From positions 186,001 to 250,000 of the forward strand of contig NZ_AP021861.1 in assembly GCF_009177095.1 (NCBI RefSeq): a stretch of DNA of 64,000 nucleotides. The letters are read 5' to 3'. The DNA comes from Lacipirellula parvula. Its GTDB lineage: Bacteria; Planctomycetota; Planctomycetia; Pirellulales; Lacipirellulaceae. The notes beneath the pieces were generated by a model. It was not told the origin of the DNA. It ran no database searches and saw only the letters and a list, made by a program, of their open reading frames with translations. Positions 51,397-60,810 of the stretch are shown here, one piece after another (the first letter of the stretch is position 1; every line of letters starts with the position of its first letter). Position numbers and translations under genes: made by a program.

Positions 51397-52458
51397 ATGG
51401 CGATGCTGTATCTACATCTACGAACAATCATCGCGTGCTCCGCGGCCTGTCTGTGGGCGTCGTGCGCGATGCCGCTGGCGGCGCAACGGTACGCCTCCGA
51501 GCCGCTGCCCGCGCCGTCGCAGCCGATTCTTGGTTCGCCGCAAGGCCCGGGAGTCGTCGACCCCTCCCCTGCCCCGCCCTCTGACCCAGTGACGCCGGCG
51601 CCCTCGCCGCCGTCGAGCGAAACCATGCCTGCGCCCAGCAGCGGCGCCGGCACGTGGGCGGAAGAGATCGCAGCCCCGCCTGGGCCGTACGACTCGTTGA
51701 TGGAACTGATGCGTCCCGGTTCCACGCCGGAAACGCTCGCCGATGCGATCGACGTCACGCCGCCGCCCGTCTACGAGTGGTATCAGCCAGCCTACTGGTT
51801 CGGTCCCACGCCGTGGGACGCAGGCGTGCAACTCGGCATCAACGGCAGCGAGGGCAACAACAGCGTCTTCAGCATGCGCACCGGCGGTCACCTCAACCGA
51901 GTGACTGATCGCTGGAAGCTGAAGTCGAGCCTCAACTACAACAAAACCGTCACCAACGGCATCCAAACCCAAAACAACGGCGTTCACGACCTGCGGCTCG
52001 ATCGCGTCCTCGCTGAAACCAAATGGACGTTGTTCGTCCTCGAGAACTTCATTTACGACGAATTCCAATCGTACGACGTTCAGCTTTCGCTCAACTCGGG
52101 TCTTGGTTACCAGTGGATCAAAACCGACTCGACCGATTTCCTCACGCGCTTGGGCGTCGGTACGTTGCGAGAGTTCGGCGGCGTTGAAAACGATTGGCAG
52201 CCGACCGCGCTGGCCGGCTTCGACTTCACGCGGCAGATCACCAAGATGCAGCGGCTGACCGCAAAGGTCGATTACTTCCCGGAGTGGGAAGACTTCGGCA
52301 ACTACCGCGTGCTCGCGGACTTCGGCTGGGAGATCCAGCTCGACCAGCCGAAAAACATGAGCCTCAAAGTCTCGGCCATCGACCGCTACAACAGCTCGCC
52401 GGACGGCTCGACGCCGAACGCGCTCGACTATGCGGTAATGCTGATTTGGGGCCTTTAG
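51397..52458 (+). CDS. DUF481-type outer-membrane beta-barrel protein
   Basis: The 353-residue product has a signal peptide (LRTIIACSAACLWASCAMPL ending AAQ), a Pro-rich linker (about residues 40-90) and a beta-rich domain with the family patterns DRWKLKSSLNYNKTV, DRVLAETKWTLFVLENFIYD and QLSLNSGLGYQWI, ending YAVMLIWGL. The DUF481/YdiY proteins are predicted small outer-membrane barrels and the final aromatic strand agrees with that. Function is unknown. ATG 51397 is chosen; 51403 is possible. Confidence 0.82.
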   Translation: MAMLYLHLRTIIACSAACLWASCAMPLAAQRYASEPLPAPSQPILGSPQGPGVVDPSPAPPSDPVTPAPSPPSSETMPAPSSGAGTWAEEIAAPPGPYDSLMELMRPGSTPETLADAIDVTPPPVYEWYQPAYWFGPTPWDAGVQLGINGSEGNNSVFSMRTGGHLNRVTDRWKLKSSLNYNKTVTNGIQTQNNGVHDLRLDRVLAETKWTLFVLENFIYDEFQSYDVQLSLNSGLGYQWIKTDSTDFLTRLGVGTLREFGGVENDWQPTALAGFDFTRQITKMQRLTAKVDYFPEWEDFGNYRVLADFGWEIQLDQPKNMSLKVSAIDRYNSSPDGSTPNALDYAVMLIWGL

Positions 52459-52464
52459 AGGCTC

Positions 52465-52555
52465 GTCAGTGGTCCGTTGTCCGTGGTCAGTTGCTTAGGA
52501 GAGCGCCTCCCCCGTGGTTTTCTTAGCAACTGACCACGGACAACGGACAACTGAC
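52465..52555. repeat. Inverted repeat pair, family D
   Basis: GTCAGTGGTCCGTTGTCCGT begins the arm at 52465-52497; the inverse arm is at 52524-52555 with few mismatches and 26 bases between. It lies between two co-directional genes. Confidence 0.85.
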
Positions 52556-52685
52556 GCCATCCCAGTAGATTCTGGCCCGCTGACAGATTCTGCGGCGTGC
52601 GGTAGCATATTCAGCTTCGGACTCGTTTGTCGGCGGCTTGGAGAGCGTCGCGGCCGAGCCGCCTTTGCCTGCCGGAAGAGGCCCG

Positions 52686-53141
52686 ATGCACGCCGCCGCT
52701 CTGCTTGAACTGCAACAGACGCTCCAAAGCGAGATGCCGATCTGCACGCCGATGGGAATCCGCCCCATCTCGTGGGACGGCTGTCAGCTGGCGATGGAAA
52801 TGCCGCTCGCCCCGAACCGCAATCACCAGTACTCCGCGTTCGCCGGCAGCATCAACGCCCTCCTGACGATCGTCGGCTGGGGCACCGTCTTTCTGCTGCT
52901 GCATCACGAAGGTCGCACCGGCAACGTCGTCATTCGCCGCAGCCAGATTCGCTACCTCCGCCCGGTGCGCGACGAGATGATCATCGCCCGCGGGTTGCCG
53001 ATCGATCCCAGCGGCCTTGAATTCTTCTACGAGTTCCTCCGCAGCAAGGGGCACTCGAAGATCGACATCGCCACCGAGATCGCCGACGCCGACGGCCCGC
53101 TCGCCTCGTTCCAAGGCTCCTACGTCGTGCAGAAAAAGTAG
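52686..53141 (+). CDS. Hot-dog-fold thioesterase, YiiD C-terminal type
   Basis: The 151-residue product matches the C-terminal thioesterase-like domain of YiiD: HAAALLELQQTLQSEMPICT at the start, then PLAPNRNHQYSAFAGSINAL and RRSQIRYLRPVRDEMIIARG. It lacks the N-terminal acetyltransferase domain that YiiD has. Such proteins may hydrolyse acyl-CoA or acyl-ACP. Its TAG stop overlaps a family A repeat. ATG 52686 fits the domain border. Confidence 0.75.
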   Translation: MHAAALLELQQTLQSEMPICTPMGIRPISWDGCQLAMEMPLAPNRNHQYSAFAGSINALLTIVGWGTVFLLLHHEGRTGNVVIRRSQIRYLRPVRDEMIIARGLPIDPSGLEFFYEFLRSKGHSKIDIATEIADADGPLASFQGSYVVQKK

Positions 53142-53189
53142 CCGCGGGTCAACGAGTCTTCTGCCGCGAGTACCCGGGCCGCCGGAGCG
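53140..53189 (+). repeat. Family A repeat (interrupted) at the thioesterase stop codon
   Basis: TAGCCGCGGGTCAACGA, whose first TAG is the thioesterase stop, is followed by 20-odd foreign bases and then GCCGCCGGAGCG. The copy therefore seems broken by an insertion or rearrangement. An inverted partner is at 53339-53366. Confidence 0.6.
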
Positions 53190-53338
53190 AACTGCAAATC
53201 GCTAACTACTAAGGCACGACGGGCACGAAGACACGCAAAGATCGCGACAATAGACAAGTAAGCGATCGTGTCAGCCGGTTGGATTCAAATTCCTTCTTTG
53301 CGATTTCTGCGTCTCTTCGCGGCAACTCCCTCGATCAC

Positions 53339-53366
53339 CGCTCCGGCCGGTCGTTGACCGGCGGCT
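53339..53366 (-). repeat. Family A repeat at the moeA stop codon
   Basis: Read on the minus strand: TAGCCGCCGGTCAACGACCG, then GCCGGAGCG. Its first TAG is the moeA stop (53365-53367). Confidence 0.8.
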
Positions 53367-54570
53367 ACAGCGGGATCGCGTCGACTGCATCGCCGTGGAC
53401 GAGTTGATAGTCGCCGGCCGGAAACGCGGCGAGGTGCGTGGCCCGCGTGAGCGTCGCCAGGTCGGCGGAGCCGCGCCAATTGAGTGGCTCAAGATGCAGC
53501 ACGCCCCCCTCAGTCGGCGCATTCACCTTGCAAGGATGGTAGGTCGGCCGCTTGCCGCGGTGCTCGAACGGCATCGCCAGCACGGCGCGCTGCGTGGCGG
53601 CTGGTTCAAACGGCGCTCCGGCGAGCGCGCGCAGCGCCGGTAGCACGAACAGTTGGTACGACACGAACGTGCTCACCGGATTCCCCGGCAGCCCGAACAC
53701 CAGCGTCCGCCGTCCCTCGGCGTGCCGCACGCCAAAGTAGAGGGGCTTGCCGGGTTTGATGCGAACTTGATGGAACTGCTCCTCGACGCCCAGCTCGGCG
53801 AGAATGCCGGGGACGAGATCTTTCACGCCTGCCGAAACGCCGCCGCTTACCAGCAGCACGTCGCTGGCGAGCCCTTGGTTAATTCGCGTCCGCAGGTCGT
53901 CGGGGTCGTCGCAGCCGACGCCGAGGTCGACCGCCGTCGCTCCCGCCGCGGCGACGGCGGCGAGCAGCATCGGCCCGTTGCTGTTGCGGATCTGCCCCGG
54001 GCCGAGCGGTTCGTGCGCGGCGACCAACTCGTCGCCGGTCGGCAACACGGCGACGCGCGGCCGCGGCGTGACCATCACCTCGGCCTGGCCAATTTCGGCG
54101 AGCAATGCGATATCGAGCGGCCCTAGCCGCTTGCCCGCTTCGAGCACGACCTGCCCGGCGTGAAACGACGAACCACGCCGCAGAATGCAGGAGCCTGGCT
54201 TGATGCCGGCAGCCGGGTTGCGAATCACATCGTCGCCCGTCAGTTCGCAATCTTCCCATTTAACGACAGCGCTGGCGCCCGCGGGAACGGGGGCGCCGGT
54301 CATCACGCGGATCGTGTGGCCATGCGAAACCGCCTTCGACGGCACGTGGCCCGCGGTGACGAGTTCAATCTCCCGTAGCGTCGCGGAGGCGTCGCTCACG
54401 TCGATCGCGTAACCGTCGACCATCGACTTATCGAACGGCGGCGAATCGACGCCGCTCGCAACCGACTCGGCGAGCCGCAGGTAGAGTAGCTCGGCTAGCG
54501 GAGTCCGCACGCTCGGCAGCGACGTCACGCAGCGACGGATATGGTCGAGAGCTTCGTCAACGGAGATCAT
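53365..54570 (-). CDS. moeA: Molybdopterin molybdotransferase MoeA
   Basis: The 401-residue product has MoeA domain order: MISVDEALDHIRR, then PPFDKSMVDGYAI, GHTIRVMTGAPVPAGASAVV, and the MoaB-like nucleotide domain with RVAVLPTGDELV and VLLVSGGVSAGVKDLV, then LVFGLPGNPVSTFVSYQLFV. It inserts molybdenum into adenylylated molybdopterin. No other cofactor gene is adjacent. The frame is open far upstream, but ATG 54570 begins the conserved N-terminus. The TAG stop overlaps a repeat. Confidence 0.93.
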   Translation of the reverse strand: MISVDEALDHIRRCVTSLPSVRTPLAELLYLRLAESVASGVDSPPFDKSMVDGYAIDVSDASATLREIELVTAGHVPSKAVSHGHTIRVMTGAPVPAGASAVVKWEDCELTGDDVIRNPAAGIKPGSCILRRGSSFHAGQVVLEAGKRLGPLDIALLAEIGQAEVMVTPRPRVAVLPTGDELVAAHEPLGPGQIRNSNGPMLLAAVAAAGATAVDLGVGCDDPDDLRTRINQGLASDVLLVSGGVSAGVKDLVPGILAELGVEEQFHQVRIKPGKPLYFGVRHAEGRRTLVFGLPGNPVSTFVSYQLFVLPALRALAGAPFEPAATQRAVLAMPFEHRGKRPTYHPCKVNAPTEGGVLHLEPLNWRGSADLATLTRATHLAAFPAGDYQLVHGDAVDAIPL

Positions 54571-54576
54571 CTTTTT

Positions 54577-54663
54577 AGCCCTGGGCTCCGCCCGGGGGTC
54601 GCGTGACCTTGGGGCAACGCTGTGCGGAATAGAAGCCGACCCCCTGGCGGAGCCAGGGGCTAG
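54577..54663. repeat. Inverted repeat pair, family B
   Basis: AGCCCTGGGCTCCGCCCGGG at 54577-54599 has its inverse at 54639-54663. Read on the minus strand the right arm begins TAGCCCCTGGC, and this TAG is the stop codon of the glutamine amidotransferase gene. Confidence 0.8.
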
Positions 54664-55241
54664 ACGGCGAGGAACGAGCGCAGGATATCGTACCCAGCGT
54701 GCGTGAGAAAGCTTTCCGGATGAAACTGCACGCCGAACAGTGGCAGCTTCTTGTGCGCGACCGCCATGATCTCGCGGCCCCCTTCGGGGTTGTCGCTCCA
54801 CGCGGTGACTTCGAACTCATCCGGCAGCGTTTCCGGTTTGATCACCAAACTGTGATACCGCGTCGCCTGAAACGGATTGTCGAGTCCCGCGAACAGCCCG
54901 CGGCCGTTGTGGTGGATCATGTCGACCTTGCCATGCATCAACCGATCAGCGCGGACGATGCTCGCCCCGTAGGCTTGGCCGATCGATTGGTGCCCGAGGC
55001 AAACGCCCAAGAGCGGCAGCTTGCCGGCGAGCTTCTGCACGCACTCCACCGAGACGCCCGCCTCGTTCGGCGTGCACGGTCCCGGCGAGATGATCAGCCG
55101 CTCGGGCTTCAGCTTCAAGATTTCATCGACAGTGATTTCGTCGTTGCGATGAACGCTGATTTCAACCGTCGGATCGATCTCCCCCAACCGTTGGACGAGG
55201 TTGTAGGTGAACGAGTCGTAATTATCGATGATTTCGATCAT
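54660..55241 (-). CDS. Glutamine amidotransferase of anthranilate/aminodeoxychorismate synthase
   Basis: The 193-residue product is a class I glutamine amidotransferase: [20 protein letters not shown], the oxyanion loop [14 protein letters not shown], nucleophile C81 in [16 protein letters not shown], and the His-x-Glu pair in [11 protein letters not shown]. It supplies ammonia from glutamine to chorismate for anthranilate (tryptophan) or aminodeoxychorismate (folate); TrpG and PabA cannot be separated by sequence, and many bacteria use one for both. No synthase large subunit is adjacent. ATG 55241 is chosen. Confidence 0.9.
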   Translation of the reverse strand: MIEIIDNYDSFTYNLVQRLGEIDPTVEISVHRNDEITVDEILKLKPERLIISPGPCTPNEAGVSVECVQKLAGKLPLLGVCLGHQSIGQAYGASIVRADRLMHGKVDMIHHNGRGLFAGLDNPFQATRYHSLVIKPETLPDEFEVTAWSDNPEGGREIMAVAHKKLPLFGVQFHPESFLTHAGYDILRSFLAV

Positions 55242-55451
55242 GGCGGGCTGGCGAGTGGTGGGTGGCATGGTCTCGGAGATACTCCGTACTGGCCATGCGG
55301 CGCCCGTTGGACGCTAAATTCAAGTTTAATCGGCCGGCCTGGAGGGGGACAGCCAGCCACGGCAGCGGGTTCGCTGCGGTTGGGCCGCCGTTGACCTGTC
55401 GCCTGCGGCGTGGTCGAGTAGCGGCGATTCAGCAAATGCCGAGGTTTTCCC

Positions 55452-55826
55452 ATGCAGCAGATTTTTGCCGTCGCCGTGGCGGGCGCCCTCGGGTGCCTCT
55501 GTCGCTACGGCGCCAACGTCGCCTGCGTCCGCTGGTTCGCGGCGCCCCTTTTCTACTCCACGCTCGCGGTGAACGTCGTGGGAGCGTTTCTGCTGGGGCT
55601 CGTTGCGGGCTTGCCGTTCATGCAGCATCCTGTGCTCGCGACCGGCGCGGCCGTCGGGTTCCTCGGCGGGCTGACGACTTTTTCGACGTTTAGTCTCGAA
55701 ACGTTGCGGCTGTGGGAACTGCAGTCGTTCGCCGCCGCAGGGTTGAACATCGCGGCGAATGTGGTGCTGGCGCTCTTCGCGGTGAAGCTCGGGCTGATGA
55801 CGGCCGAGTGGTTTAGTTCGACCTGA
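55452..55826 (+). CDS. crcB: Fluoride ion channel FluC/CrcB
   Basis: The 124-residue product has four membrane helices and FluC signatures: AGALGCLCRYGANV, TLAVNVVGAFLLGLVAG with the conserved Asn, and GFLGGLTTFSTFSLET with the Phe-box and sodium-site region. FluC forms a dual-topology dimer that exports fluoride. Single-gene length is typical. No fluoride riboswitch was recognised upstream. Confidence 0.93.
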   Translation: MQQIFAVAVAGALGCLCRYGANVACVRWFAAPLFYSTLAVNVVGAFLLGLVAGLPFMQHPVLATGAAVGFLGGLTTFSTFSLETLRLWELQSFAAAGLNIAANVVLALFAVKLGLMTAEWFSST

Positions 55827-55847
55827 GCGTCGAACGCTCCTCGCACC

Positions 55848-55938
55848 CTAGTCTCGGGCTCCGCCCGGGGGTTGCGCACCATACCGTTGGAACGTCGCCA
55901 CTACTTCACGCCGACCCCCGGGCAGAGCCCGGGGCTAG
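55848..55938. repeat. Inverted repeat pair, family B
   Basis: CTAGTCTCGGGCTCCGCCCG starts the arm at 55848-55872, and the inverse stands at 55914-55938, with few mismatches. It lies between convergent genes. Confidence 0.85.
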
Positions 55939-55968
55939 AACGCGGGCGGCACTAACACGCGAAAGAAA

Positions 55969-56280
55969 CTACTCCGCGTCGATCGGCGTGGCGCCGGCAG
56001 GCGGCACGCCGCCGCCCGCACGAACATAGTCGCCGCGCGAGTGGGCGTAATCGGCCGCGGAAGGAAGGTCGTCGCCAGCAGGTTGAGGCGTTCCCCCCTG
56101 CCCCGCTTGAGCTTTTTCGAACAGCCGCTGCAAGAACGGTCGGCACCATCCGCACCCGGTGCCGGCGCCAAAGCACTCGGCCATTTGCCCCGCGCGACGA
56201 GGCCGCTCGATGCGAATGAAATTCTCCACCTTCCGCCGGGTAACGTGAAAGCAGAGGCAAAGTTCATCGTCGGGTTGCAT
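55969..56280 (-). CDS. Bacterioferritin-associated-ferredoxin-like [2Fe-2S] protein
   Basis: The 103-residue product has the BFD [2Fe-2S] ligand set C8-x-C10 and C43-x-x-C46 in DELCLCFHVTRRKV and GTGCGWCRPFLQRL. The first 55 residues are the BFD-type helical domain; the remaining half is a Pro/Gly/Ala-rich tail not usual for BFD. Such proteins pass electrons to bacterioferritin or act as scaffolds in nitrite reductases. No ferritin gene is in the window. AGAGG stands about eight bases before the ATG. Confidence 0.82.
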   Translation of the reverse strand: MQPDDELCLCFHVTRRKVENFIRIERPRRAGQMAECFGAGTGCGWCRPFLQRLFEKAQAGQGGTPQPAGDDLPSAADYAHSRGDYVRAGGGVPPAGATPIDAE

Positions 56281-56693
56281 TAAAGTACCTCTCGCCTCAC
56301 GCGAAGGCCTGGCCAGATTATCGCTTGTGGGAGGCGTCTCCGACGCCGATGACGGTCACCACTACGAGCGGTTGCAGCAGTTCAACGCTGCTTCGGGGGC
56401 GGAGACCCCTCCCACAGGTTTGTTTGCCACAGCTCACGCGGAGCGTTCGAACGAGGTTGTAGGCCGCAAAGTTTGCCTGGCTTCGCGCAGTGTAACGATT
56501 CCGCCAGCTAGCATCATGCGCGAGACCCCCAGTTGCGGCAATCTCCACGCAAGCCGCACGGCATTGCCGACCGATCATTAGGACGTGCAGCTTTCGCGGC
56601 CGGGGGGCCATGTCATGCGCTTCCCCGACGGCGGAGATTCAACTCGTTACTTCGCCAGGGCGGAGAGCGAGCGGCAGGGAGGCCGGTATCGAT
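56281..56693. other. Intergenic region with repeat pair J
   Basis: This 413-base gap separates divergent genes. It contains the inverted pair at 56326-56416 listed next; outside that, no gene or RNA was recognised. Confidence 0.45.
56326..56416. repeat. Inverted repeat pair, family J
   Basis: TGTGGGAGGCGTCTCCGACG begins the arm at 56326-56349; the inverse at 56393-56416 reads (reversed) TGTGGGAGGGGTCTCCGCCC. About 20 of 24 positions match. Confidence 0.75.
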
Positions 56694-59432
56694 ATGCAGT
56701 GGAAACGGCGACGCCCGCGGTGGCCCTATTTGGTTGCCCTGGGAAGCCTCTTCTTGTTGACGCTGTTGGCGCCCTGGTTGTGGCATCGCGGCCGCGCTGC
56801 GCGCCTTCGCGCCGTTGCCGAACCCGAAACGCTCGCCAAGAGCGACGTCGCCGCCCCGCCAAAGAAGCCCGCCAAGCCTGTTGCGCTAATCTACCCGACC
56901 GTCCCCGAGCTGGCCGCCCCCTCGGCGCCCGAGCCGGAACTTTCCGGCCCGATGGTCTTCGCCGACGATTACGACTATGTCGCCGTCGACGAGCCGCTGG
57001 TCGAAACCCGCGTCTCCGACGCCGAAGTCGCCGCGGCTGAACCGTTCAGCCTCCGCGGTAAGAATCAGAGCATCCTCACCCGCAGCGGAGCCCCTGCCGC
57101 GACGACGATCTTCAGCGAACAATCGCTGGTGAAGGTTCGCGACGCCATCTTGGCGATGGTCGAGCAGGCCCGCCAAGCGCAGGCCCAGCAAGCCCAAGCC
57201 GCCGCAGCGCCGCCCGCCGAAGCGAACTCGCTGATCATCTCCAGCCCGATGCGGGTCGTGGTCGAAAGCGAGAACGACCGTCTGGCGATGATTCCGCCGA
57301 GCGAGATGCGCATCGCCGGCGAATCGAGCCTGATGGCTCAGGCGAATCCGACCCAACCGCGCGTTGCGGTGGCGCCAGCCTCCAAGCCGGCCCTCGAGCA
57401 CCGCCCGACCGCGCTCATCGCCCAACTCGAACAGCTCTCGGTCGGCTCGCCTGCTTCGCCGTGGGCGCAGCACGTCCTGGCGCGTATCGAACAACTCACC
57501 GATGTCCCCTCGCCGGCTGGCCACGACTGGCAGCCAACGATCGTCGAACTCCGCCAACTCGCCGCACACGGCTACAACGAAGCGATCGCGGTTAAAAACC
57601 CTGCCGACCAATCATCGTGGGTCCGAGCGAGTCGTTCGCTCGAACGCCGCCTGCCAGTCTGGACATTGCTAGTCGATCGGCAGTTCATGGGCGAGCAAGC
57701 CTTCCTTCGCGGCCAAACGGTCGGCGATAACTCCGGCTTGCCGCAAGCAGTCAGCGATGTCGCCGCGCTCACCGATGGTTCCGAAGCGGGCGCCACTTGG
57801 CGGACTTACCTCCGCATTGATGACGTCGCCGGTCTGATGAGCATCGGCGGCGCCGATCATGCTGAACTCCGCCGGGCCGTCGCCCGCGACGTGCTCGTGC
57901 GCATCGATGATCCGTGGCTGACCGTCGCTCAGCGTCAATTCCTCGCTCAGCCGCCAGTGATAAATCTAGCGACCGAGCTACGCCCCTGGGCCAGCGGCGA
58001 GGTTTCGGTCGATACGCTCGCCGCGTTCATCGAACGCTACGAAGCGACTGGCGCCCGGAAAGACGCCGATGCTATCGCTGAACTCCGCATGCGGATGAAG
58101 TGGTCGGCCGACTCGCGGCTGCAAGCCCTCGCCGACGACCTCAACCGCAACTATCGCAACGCCAACATGCGCGTGGCGTTTTCGGCGGACTTGATGAACC
58201 GGATGATCCCGCCGCAAGAAACGAAAACCGAGCCGGTCCGCAGCCGGATCGTCGGCGCCGAGGTCCGCGGCCGATCGGAAACCGATACGCAAGTGCAAGT
58301 TCGCCTGATTCCCGATCCCGCCGTATGGCGCATCGGCCTTGAGGCGACCGGCAACATCAACTCGCATACTGTCTCGGAAACGTGGCCGGCGCGCGTCCGC
58401 AATCGCAGCCAGATGGAGTACGAGGCCCGCAAGTTGATCATGATCAACCGGTTCGGCCTCCACACCTGGCCGGCGGAAGCGCAGGCCGATGGTCGTACCA
58501 GCCTCGTCGGCGTCGACAGCGGCTTCAGTGCGGTGCCGATTCTCGGCTCGATCGTCGAGAACGTCGCTCGTGAGCAACACCAGCAAAATCGTGGTCAAGC
58601 CGTTGCGCAGGTGAAGAGCCGCGTGAAGCAAGAAGCCCGCGATCGCATGGATGCCGAGACCGATCCGAAGCTCGCCAGCTTCGAAACTCGGTTCCGCGAA
58701 CATGTGCTGGAACCGATGAACCGGTTCGCCATCGCCGCCGAGCCGGTCGACATGAGCACCACCGAAGATCGGCTGCAAGCGCGGCTTCGCTTTGCCACCG
58801 AGCAGCACCTCGGCGCCCACACGCCGCGGCCTTCGGCGCCTTCCGACAGCGTGGCTAGCTTCCAACTCCACGAGTCGGCTTTCAACAACGCGCTCCGCGG
58901 CTTGGAACTCGACGGCAAGCGGATGACGGTGCTCGAACTCCACAACTCGCTCGCCGAGAAGATTCATCGCCGCGCCGACGACGCCCCGGCCGATCTGCCT
59001 CGCGGCGCCAAAGTCGAGTTCGCCAAAGACGACGCGGTCCGCATCATCTGCCACGGCGATCGCATCGAGTTGATTCTGAACATCGTCGAGCTTCGCAACG
59101 GTCGCGACAGCATCCGCGGCGTCGGCGTCCACGCCTTCTTTCGGCCGGTGGTCGATGGACTCGAGCTGAAGCTCGTTCGCGACGGTTCACTGCAGTTCAA
59201 CGGCGCCCACCTGCGGACCGGCCCGCGGATGGTGCTCCACAGCGTCTTCGGCAAGCTGCTGCCCAAGGACCAAGAGCTGCCGGTCCTCGCGGCCAAGCTG
59301 AACCAAGATCCGCGCTTCGCGGGATTGATGGTGACGCAACTCGTGATCGACGACGGCTGGGTCGCCGTGTCGATCGGCCCGGCGCACCCTCACCGCACCG
59401 CCTGGCGAACCCGCACCGTCGACCTCAAGTAG
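56694..59432 (+). CDS. Large membrane-anchored hypothetical protein
   Basis: The 912-residue product has a basic N-terminus and one membrane helix (PYLVALGSLFLLTLLAPWLW, near residue 10), then a Pro/Ala-rich linker with a Gln/Ala run (QARQAQAQQAQAAAAPP) and a long mixed domain of more than 700 residues with segments such as WTLLVDRQFMGEQAFLRGQT and LNRNYRNANMRVAFSADLMN, ending KLVRDGSLQFNGAHLRTGPR and RTVDLK. It is probably exported with an N-terminal anchor. No enzyme motif is recognised. GGGAGG precedes the ATG at 56694 by about a dozen bases. Confidence 0.7.
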   Translation: MQWKRRRPRWPYLVALGSLFLLTLLAPWLWHRGRAARLRAVAEPETLAKSDVAAPPKKPAKPVALIYPTVPELAAPSAPEPELSGPMVFADDYDYVAVDEPLVETRVSDAEVAAAEPFSLRGKNQSILTRSGAPAATTIFSEQSLVKVRDAILAMVEQARQAQAQQAQAAAAPPAEANSLIISSPMRVVVESENDRLAMIPPSEMRIAGESSLMAQANPTQPRVAVAPASKPALEHRPTALIAQLEQLSVGSPASPWAQHVLARIEQLTDVPSPAGHDWQPTIVELRQLAAHGYNEAIAVKNPADQSSWVRASRSLERRLPVWTLLVDRQFMGEQAFLRGQTVGDNSGLPQAVSDVAALTDGSEAGATWRTYLRIDDVAGLMSIGGADHAELRRAVARDVLVRIDDPWLTVAQRQFLAQPPVINLATELRPWASGEVSVDTLAAFIERYEATGARKDADAIAELRMRMKWSADSRLQALADDLNRNYRNANMRVAFSADLMNRMIPPQETKTEPVRSRIVGAEVRGRSETDTQVQVRLIPDPAVWRIGLEATGNINSHTVSETWPARVRNRSQMEYEARKLIMINRFGLHTWPAEAQADGRTSLVGVDSGFSAVPILGSIVENVAREQHQQNRGQAVAQVKSRVKQEARDRMDAETDPKLASFETRFREHVLEPMNRFAIAAEPVDMSTTEDRLQARLRFATEQHLGAHTPRPSAPSDSVASFQLHESAFNNALRGLELDGKRMTVLELHNSLAEKIHRRADDAPADLPRGAKVEFAKDDAVRIICHGDRIELILNIVELRNGRDSIRGVGVHAFFRPVVDGLELKLVRDGSLQFNGAHLRTGPRMVLHSVFGKLLPKDQELPVLAAKLNQDPRFAGLMVTQLVIDDGWVAVSIGPAHPHRTAWRTRTVDLK

Positions 59433-59444
59433 CGACGCCCCAGT

Positions 59445-59556
59445 AGCCGCCGGTCAACGACCGGCCGGGAGTGACCCTCGAAAGACACGACCCCTGCTGG
59501 CGTCAGATCAGGCAACGCCTTTTATCACCGCTCCGGCCGGTCGTTGACCGGCGGCT
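59445..59556. repeat. Inverted pair of family A repeats
   Basis: The copy at 59445-59470, TAGCCGCCGGTCAACGACCG then GCC, is mirrored at 59529-59556. About 58 bases lie between. The pair follows the 912-residue gene. Confidence 0.82.
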
Positions 59557-59772
59557 GAGTGCGGTTCACCGCTCCCAGTTTGGGAATAAAAGTTGCCCCT
59601 CAAACCGGCCGAGCGGCTGCGGAGCCGCTTGGGAAGAGCCTCTGTCGATACGTTTTCCCTGAATAATTGGGACGACTGGCCCCCTTCCCCGGTTTTGCTT
59701 GCCGCTTGATTAGCGGCGTGCTATAAGCGCTAATGAGGGCCGGCTGCCGTCAATTGGCAGCCGAGCGACCAA

Positions 59773-60492
59773 ATGGGAACATCAGTGAGAGCAGAGGCGG
59801 CGCCGCCGGCGGCAATGACACGCGTGACGTTACGGGTGCTCGACGGCGCCGACCGAGGTCAGATCTTCGAAGAACTCGAAGCTCCGGTCACGATTGGTCG
59901 CGAAGAAGGCAACTCCGTTCAGCTCAACGACGAGCGGATCAGCCGCTTCCACATCAAGATCCAAGAGGATCAGGGAAAGCTGGTTCTCACTGATCTCGAA
60001 AGCACCAACGGCACCCGGGTCAACGGCGAAGATACCCAGCTGCGAATTCTGAAGTTTGGCGACGTGATTTCCGTCGGCCGCTCCGTCATGCTGTTCGGCA
60101 CGCGGGACCAGATCTCCCAACGGCTCGAAGAGCTCCGTAACGACGGCATCAGCGAGACCAGCGAACTGCTGGCCGAAGAACTCGCCAAGCGGGTCGATTC
60201 GAAATCGCTCAGCTTCGAACTTCAGATCGGCGCCTCTGAAGATTTGCAGAGCACGCTCCATATTCCGTCGCCGCCCGATCTGCCGGCTCAACTCAGCCCC
60301 GGGCAGGCGGCGCAAGTTTCCGAGATTCTTGAATATCTCCACTTGCGCACGCGGCAACTGGTGCAGACTGCCGCGATCGACGAGCAGCAGGCCAAGGCGG
60401 CGATTCCGCTCGTGCAGTGGCAGGAATTACTCGACGTCCAATCGCAACTGGCAGAATACCTGCGGCTGATTGGCGATCCTGAGGCCAGCTAG
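59773..60492 (+). CDS. FHA-domain protein
   Basis: The 239-residue product has an N-terminal forkhead-associated domain: APVTIGREEGNSVQL, DERISRFHIKI and DLESTNGTRVNG carry the residues that bind phosphothreonine (Arg in GRE, Ser/Arg/His in SRFH, Asn in NGT). The second half is helical and acidic with QVSEILEYLHLRTRQLVQTA. It should read a Thr-phosphorylated partner of a Ser/Thr kinase, which planctomycetes have in number; none is encoded nearby. ATG 59773 or 59815 may be the start. Confidence 0.88.
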   Translation: MGTSVRAEAAPPAAMTRVTLRVLDGADRGQIFEELEAPVTIGREEGNSVQLNDERISRFHIKIQEDQGKLVLTDLESTNGTRVNGEDTQLRILKFGDVISVGRSVMLFGTRDQISQRLEELRNDGISETSELLAEELAKRVDSKSLSFELQIGASEDLQSTLHIPSPPDLPAQLSPGQAAQVSEILEYLHLRTRQLVQTAAIDEQQAKAAIPLVQWQELLDVQSQLAEYLRLIGDPEAS

Positions 60493-60810
60493 GTTGCTTA
60501 GTTTGCTGGTATTGCTTGCGCAATCCCTGTTTCTTGACATAGGGTGGCGCACGCGGGATCATGCACGCCGATGGTCCGTCCTCTGGGCGGGCGTGCCCCC
60601 CTTTCTTTGCCGGTGACGCTGATCGGTTGAACCTGGCTTCTTGAGAACTTGCCGTTGTTGAGGTCGTGCGTTCGTCGCCGACCCGATTTCTTGACGGCGC
60701 TACGGCGGACCCTTGCTGATTTGGGGGTCAACCCGACCAAGCACTCTGCTCGCGCACGTCGTGTGAATACGCGCGGGATCCTCGCCTCAAGTCGTCAGGT
60801 CGCTGCATGG
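60493..60810. other. Intergenic region upstream of the haloperoxidase gene
   Basis: A consensus minus-35 TTGACA stands at 60534-60539, but the matching minus-10 position reads GATCAT, which is weak. The upstream codons of the open frame look non-coding. Nothing else is recognised in this 318-base stretch. Confidence 0.4.

Noticed and set aside
55327-55451. Fluoride riboswitch upstream of the FluC gene
   Set aside because: The leader does not show the conserved riboswitch core (GGnGAUGG...CUGAUGGCUCCU-type) in either half; only GC-rich sequence is seen.
57978-59132. A 384-codon open frame antisense to the 912-residue gene
   Set aside because: Composition is Asp/Ala/Val/Arg-rich shadow type and the sense frame is continuous with a good start and anchor helix.
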